Below, piece after piece: positions 10,341 through 14,301 of a stretch of 14,301 bases of DNA (the first letter of the stretch is position 1; each line of letters opens with the position of its first letter). The stretch comes from Smittium mucronatum (taxonomy: Eukaryota > Kickxellomycota > Harpellomycetes > Harpellales > Legeriomycetaceae): assembly GCA_001953115.1 (NCBI GenBank), contig LSSL01003993.1, positions 1 through 14,301 of the forward strand, read 5' to 3'. The position numbers and the translations under genes are program-made. The notes beneath the pieces were generated by a model. The model was not told the origin of the DNA, made no database searches, and was given only the letters and a program-made list of their open reading frames with translations.

Positions 10341-10352
10341 GGGGGGGGGGGG
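10341..10352. repeat. G12 homopolymer
   Basis: Twelve consecutive G, preceded by GG at 10336-10337 and GGG at 10324-10326, in DNA where G is under 10%. It is very improbable by base frequency alone. In bacteria, poly-G tracts near genes can switch them by slippage (well known in Campylobacter), but no real gene adjoins this one. The 71-codon minus-strand frame that reads it as four prolines (10256-10471) has no other support. Its length is prone to miscounting. Confidence 0.9.
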
Positions 10353-10492
10353 ATTTGAAAAGATTTCATATTTGTGCAATAATTTATCATAATATTTAAT
10401 TTGATAAAAAAAATTCTACTCATTATTTTCGAAAGAAAGGTATATTGAAAGGATAATTTTAAATTTAACAATAATCACATAATTTTTTGATT

Positions 10493-10509
10493 CATATGTT
10501 AAACATATG
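10493..10509. promoter_or_regulatory. 17 bp palindrome built on CATATG, operator-like
   Basis: CATATGTT (10493-10500) and AACATATG (10502-10509) are exact inverted copies around a single A. The shape matches the dyad operators bound by dimeric repressors. No gene lies beside it, so the regulatory reading is speculative. Eight-pair palindromes do arise by chance in this composition. Confidence 0.3.
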
Positions 10510-11567
10510 GTTTATTTTTTCCAAAAAAAACCTCGTGTTAATATCTACCATATAAAAAAATGCAACTAATTGACAAACTGAATAACTAAAAATTAATAAA
10601 ATAAATTTTAATTTTGAAAATTAACCTCTTTAAAAATTTCTTTTCAATTTTGAAATTCCTTAAAAATAAAAAATTAAAGTTTAACCACAAAAAAAAAATT
10701 AAATGATTAATATGTTTTTTCACAACTTATTTTTTGTGCAAAACATTTTTTGATTTTTCTGGACAAAAAATTTGTGTATTTATAGGATTAATATTTTAAA
10801 AATTCGAAATAATGTGATGGTTTTATTATTTTTATTTATTTTTATAGATATTCTCAATATAAATAATTTCGAAAAATCTTTAATAAAAATCTAAATATAC
10901 TTTATTGCAAGCTTATGAAAAATCGTAGATTTTTTTTGATGATTTTATATTAAACAGAATTGATTTTGTTAACTTAGATTCGTTTTTATATTACTAGTTT
11001 GTTAATGGTTTAATTATATTTGATCATTTTTTATTAACCTGAATTTTTTATAGAGATACTATAAAAAAAGAAGTTGAAAATTTCATAAATTTTAGAATGG
11101 TAATGAAACTATCAAAATAATTTATTTTGAGATAATAGGAAATAAAGATTAGAAGTAAATCTAGATATATATTAAATTGCATTCTGATATAATAAATAAT
11201 GTGAAAAAATACATTACTACCCATCTTAACCTTAATATTTTCCATAAAATTATTTTTTAATAATTTTTAAAGAATGAGTCTTATTTTTTTTTTTTAAAAA
11301 AAAAAAGAATAATAATAAAAATTGAATGCAGTTAAAAATAGCTCAGTTTTTTATCCAAAAGAGAAAAAAAAAGAGTAATGTGATAAGAAAAAGCGAGATT
11401 TTTGAATTTCAAATCTATTAAAGCGATTTTTAAAATACAAATCCAGTACGAACCCTTAAAAAGCAAATTAAAAAACATTCACTGTTTTTAAATGTAATTT
11501 TTAAGGATAATATTTTTAAGTTTGGCGTTAATCGGTAGCAAAAATCTTCATAAAATATATAAAACCT
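10510..11567. other. Gene-free stretch, about 1.1 kb
   Basis: A 65-codon minus-strand frame (11048-11245), rich in F, I, Y and S, is the only frame of note and is not convincing. The T12A11 palindrome at 11284-11306 is listed separately. I see no other structure. Confidence 0.6.
11284..11306. repeat. T12A11 palindromic homopolymer pair
   Basis: Twelve T (11284-11295) run directly into eleven A (11296-11306), a 22 bp self-complementary segment. Such abutting runs exclude nucleosomes in eukaryotes and are slippage-prone anywhere. No function is shown here. Confidence 0.85.
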
Positions 11568-11577
11568 GGAAATTTCC
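11568..11577. promoter_or_regulatory. Perfect palindrome GGAAATTTCC
   Basis: This exact 10 bp palindrome has four G-C pair positions. It is the first member of a local cluster; a spaced version, GGAAA-GA-TTTCC, recurs at 11640-11651. It could be a protein-binding dyad, but no regulated gene is visible. Confidence 0.35.
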
Positions 11578-11627
11578 GCAAAATATGAAAAATATGTACA
11601 GAGTCCATTTCTTACCAGTAATTTTTA

Positions 11628-11651
11628 TCCGAAATTTTCGGAAAGATTTCC
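11628..11651. promoter_or_regulatory. Overlapping palindromes TCCGAAA-T-TTTCGGA and GGAAA-GA-TTTCC
   Basis: TCCGAAA (11628-11634) and TTTCGGA (11636-11642) are exact inverted copies around one T, with three G-C pairs per arm set. The last three bases of this dyad start the next, GGAAA (11640-11644) with TTTCC (11647-11651). With the GGAAATTTCC at 11568 this makes three dyads in 84 bp, in a patch with about 27% G+C. Both strands stay open here for 62 and 82 codons, which may follow from the lack of TA-rich words rather than from coding. Confidence 0.38.
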
Positions 11652-12360
11652 CAATTTTTTTTTTGAAATATAAACATTGGCTATTTTTTTTTCTTTTGGC
11701 TAAAACTTGACTTAGGCTATAATAAATTACCAATAATAGTTTATAAAGGTGTTTATTTCGTGTGTATACAAATATTTTATCTAATATATATGTCACATTT
11801 TTATCATTCCAGCAAAAGAGTTAAATTATAGCTATCACTATCCTAAAATTAAAACATTCAATTTATTATATTCTTAATAATTGGATGAGCCTAATTAACC
11901 ATCAAATATAAAATTATAGGTAGAAAAAAAAAGGCTTTATATTATTACTGGGACCCAAAATAGAATAAAAAATATAATTTTGTTTTTCATAACAGTTAAT
12001 GGATGAGTGAAATCAAAAAAATATGTCCAATAAAGCCTGAATGTAATTTTTTGCGGGATTTTCTCTAAATTTGCGGATATAAATGACTGTTAAAAGACGG
12101 ATTCTGTGTATATTTTCCTGAATTTTAGGGATTTTCCAGGTTTAATAATTTTTTATTGGTTTTTGGGGAAAAAAGCCATTCAGAAATATTTTTAAATTAC
12201 TTGATCAAAATTTTCTTTTATAAGAATAAATTATTTTTATATCATAATTTTTTTCAATAAAACATCGCAAATAAAAGATTAATGTACACCAAATAACTGA
12301 AATTTTTTAAAAAAATAGTGTTAATGTCAATAATTAATACTTTTAAAAACCATATAATTT

Positions 12361-12415
12361 TTTTAAAAGAAATATCAGAAGACTAGTTCCACATTTTTTC
12401 TGATATTTTTTAAAA
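12361..12415. repeat. Long hairpin with 11 bp perfect core
   Basis: AAATATCAGAA (12370-12380) pairs exactly with TTCTGATATTT (12398-12408). A G-T wobble and two A-T pairs extend it to 14, and TTTT/AAAA at the outer ends (12361-12364, 12412-12415) pair after a two-base bulge. The loop is 17 bases (12381-12397). The right arm ends in a T run, so transcript read on the + strand would have a stem followed by U residues, loosely like a terminator. No gene precedes it. It is mostly A-T pairs and chance is not excluded. Confidence 0.5.
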
Positions 12416-12693
12416 TGTTAAGATTTTAATTTTTTTTATAGTAAATATTTAAAAACTCATAAAATAAAGTAATTTTTAGCAATAAAATTTCTGCTATAAC
12501 ATATATAAATATATAACATAAAAAGATAAGTTGGTTTATTTTAGCTTTCAATTTTGAAGACTGTATTTATCGATAATAATATTAGAAAACTAGTAAAATT
12601 GTTTAAAATATATCAAGATAAAGTCAAGATCCTTGCTATCCTTCCTTTATTAATGCTATTTATATTTTATTCGTTAAAAGTAGGATAGGCTAA

Positions 12694-12721
12694 GAAAGTG
12701 AAAGTGAAAGTGAAAGTGAAA
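12694..12721. repeat. Perfect tandem repeat (GAAAGT)4 plus GAAA
   Basis: Four uninterrupted GAAAGT units (12694-12717) are followed by a partial GAAA. It is the cleanest microsatellite in the window and all-purine except for T on the + strand. It probably arose recently by slippage, because no unit has diverged. It could vary in copy number between strains or individuals. Confidence 0.95.
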
Positions 12722-13594
12722 CAAAGATATGAATAATAAATAATAATTTTTATTTTAGGTATTCATTTTCATTCATTAAGGTTAGTGATAAATAAATTAG
12801 CTGAATATATACTTTTTTAAAACCCTCATAATGTTTATTATAATTTAACCCCTATTTCTACTCATTAATCATAAGTAATTCAGCTTGATCGAGGCTTTAT
12901 AATAATATATTGGCTATATTATAGTTTAAATAATAAAATAAAGATCAGCTTTTAGTTCCGCTAAAATGAAAAAAATTCTAATTTAAATCTTTATAATTTT
13001 ATGAAGATATGTTTAAATATACACCAACTGCATCTCTTTTTAACTCCTATTTTTATTATTAAACAGGTCAGGAATTCTGGAAGTTCAATTAAAAATATGG
13101 TAATTATATTTTTTTGAGTTTATCAAAGAATAAAATAGCCCCTGTATTTATTTTCGATAGTTCCTAGCAGTGAAAATTTCAAAAATTTATCGCTTTAAAG
13201 CTAGTATGTATTAAAATTGACATAAATTAAGATTAAAATATTTAAAAGAAAGGCTATAAATTTTGGTAAACAGCAAGGCAAAAAATAAGGATATTATTAT
13301 TTTTAAAATCACTAGAATAACGCTTAAAAATAGGATTTAATATTTTTTTCAGAAATATTAGAGTTCATCTATTGTCTTTAAATTATTATAATGTAATATC
13401 CGAGTCTCACTTATCAACTAAAAAATTTATTTAAAAAAATAAATTTTCAATAGTCCTGATATTTAAATAAAAAAAGAGGCACATCATCTTTGTGATTGGT
13501 TTAAAAAGTGTAAAAAATAAAAATAATCTGTAAATTCATTATCAGTCATTCCATAAAAATATGAAACTTTTCAAGAAGGATCTATCATAAATTT

Positions 13595-13688
13595 CATGCG
13601 CATAAGCTGGAATTTTTTTAAATAATTTAGAGGATGTTTTTAATTCTTCAAGCCCAAACTTTGAATGGTATACCAGCTTATAAGCATG
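13595..13688. repeat. G+C-rich inverted-repeat element, 94 bp, unknown
   Basis: The left arm CATGCGCATAAGCTGG (13595-13610) and right arm CCAGCTTATAAGCATG (13673-13688) match as inverted copies at 14 of 16 positions, with nine contiguous. Arms are about half G+C in DNA that is mostly A and T, so chance pairing is unlikely (hand estimate well under one expected). The right side is itself dense in dyads: TGGTATACCA (13666-13675) and GCTTATAAGC (13676-13685) are two abutting perfect 10 bp palindromes, and GCATGC overlaps the end. Inside the 62-base spacer, TTCAAG and CTTTGAA can form a smaller stem. A transcript would fold into one long hairpin. Candidates are a structured RNA relic, a small mobile repeat or a recombination site. 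No second copy is seen in this window. Confidence 0.6.
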
Positions 13689-14301
13689 CCTTTTTAAATA
13701 ATTAATTAGAAAAATCTGTACCCATTTTTTAATTTGATATATAATTCGATTATTAACCAGAAAAAACAGTCATTCAATCGAACAATCCTTCAAAATAAAA
13801 TTTTTTTTAATCAAAGAAAAGAGCATAGCATTATTTTTTTCATATTTTGAAGAGATATTTATATTATAAAAAATATTCCTTTATATTTAACACAAATTAA
13901 AAAATGTATATATCAAAAATGCAATGTTGCCTATGATTTTTTGTTTAAAGTAACTTTCTCACTTTTATGATGTGCAGAAATTTTCAAAAAAAATATTTAA
14001 AATTGAAATAATGTTTTTCGTAATTGATAATATTAAATCTAATGAAATTAAAACAATACAAGTGGATATTATTCACAAAATTCCTCTATTAAAACATATA
14101 CCCAACTTTTTTATATAATCACATAAACATATCTTTTTATGCCACGGGTTTTTTTTATTTCAACCAAAAATTTTGTAAGTTATCTTAGTAAGAAATTATA
14201 GAAAAAAGATAATATTATTATAGAAAAACAATATTAACATCTATTAAAAATATTAAAATTAGAAATTTAACTTTTGTGGCTGAGGAGATAAGATAAATAA
14301 A
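13689..14301. other. Gene-free stretch to window end
   Basis: I see no gene, RNA or repeat of note. The last 30 bases become richer in G on the + strand (GTGGCTGAGGAGATAAG near 14274), which may be the edge of another feature beyond the window, but that is only a guess. Confidence 0.6.

Larger units (their letters stand above)
11653..13594. other. Gene-free stretch, about 1.9 kb
   Basis: No gene is recognised. The patch 12040-12180 is slightly richer in G and C and repeats the word GGGATTTTC (12055 and 12128 areas), but its frames are cut by stops and give nothing identifiable. The hairpin at 12361-12415 and the GAAAGT repeat are listed separately. A weak inverted pair AGCTTGATC (12882-12890) / GATCAGCT (12943-12950) differs by one missing base. 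Confidence 0.6.

Noticed and set aside
10256..10471. 71-codon minus-strand frame crossing the G12 tract
   Set aside because: The proline run is just the translated C tract. Nothing else supports coding, so I do not call a phase-variable gene.
11048..11245. 65-codon minus-strand frame
   Set aside because: Its hydrophobic residues follow from T-rich codons. There is no ribosome-binding site or domain, and the length is within chance.
11548..11796. 82-codon minus-strand frame, longest in the window, antisense to a 62-codon + frame (11522-11710)
   Set aside because: About one frame of this length is expected by chance. The local excess of G+C reduces stop words on both strands, and neither product shows a known domain.
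12000..12260. Second possible gene relic in a slightly G+C-richer patch
   Set aside because: Frames contain several stops, G skew is weak, and no motif emerges in either direction.
1..14301. Origin of replication, DnaA boxes, CRISPR array, insertion sequence
   Set aside because: No good TTATCCACA-type boxes, no spaced identical repeats, and no transposase remnants with terminal repeats were seen. A+T-rich origin-like words are too common here to mean anything.

Overview
This 14.3 kb window is extremely A+T-rich. Sampling lines by eye gives roughly 17-18% G+C, falling below 10% in places. I find no intact gene in it. Six-frame reading gives only eight start-to-stop frames of 60 codons or more, the longest 82 codons. 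None carries a motif I recognise. At about 82% A+T a stop is expected about every ten codons, so by hand estimate random sequence of this length would give about half a dozen frames this long. The window therefore behaves as non-coding DNA. I see no convincing tRNA, rRNA, CRISPR array, insertion sequence or phage gene.

The organism cannot be fixed from this sequence. The composition and gene emptiness fit three settings: a gene-poor stretch in a decaying, reduced bacterial endosymbiont chromosome; an organelle genome with inflated spacers; or intergenic DNA of an A+T-rich eukaryote. I do not choose between them.

Layout. 1-309: A+T-rich spacer with a bulged hairpin around a purine loop. 310-1145: the only stretch with a clear compositional signature, richer in G+C and with about three times more G than C on the + strand. 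It reads as a probable gene relic broken by many stops, and a weak terminator-like hairpin lies about 155 bp downstream. 1321-5223: featureless apart from small palindromes and an A12/T11 hairpin. 5224-7531: hairpins, a 15 bp direct repeat, an A8G7 junction, long A and T runs, a 38 bp near-palindrome and a TTTA microsatellite. 7532-10011: essentially empty. 10012-10509: short tandem repeats, a 12-G run that is very unusual in this background, and a CATATG-based palindrome. 11568-11651: a cluster of three G+C-bearing palindromes. 11653-13594: a 14 bp-stem hairpin and a perfect GAAAGT tandem repeat. 13595-13688: a 94 bp inverted-repeat element with unusually G+C-rich arms, followed by empty sequence to the end.

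No genes act together here, so no pathway can be described. The items most worth following up are the G-skewed relic at 310-1145, the inverted-repeat element at 13595-13688, the palindrome cluster at 11568-11651 and the G12 tract at 10341-10352.
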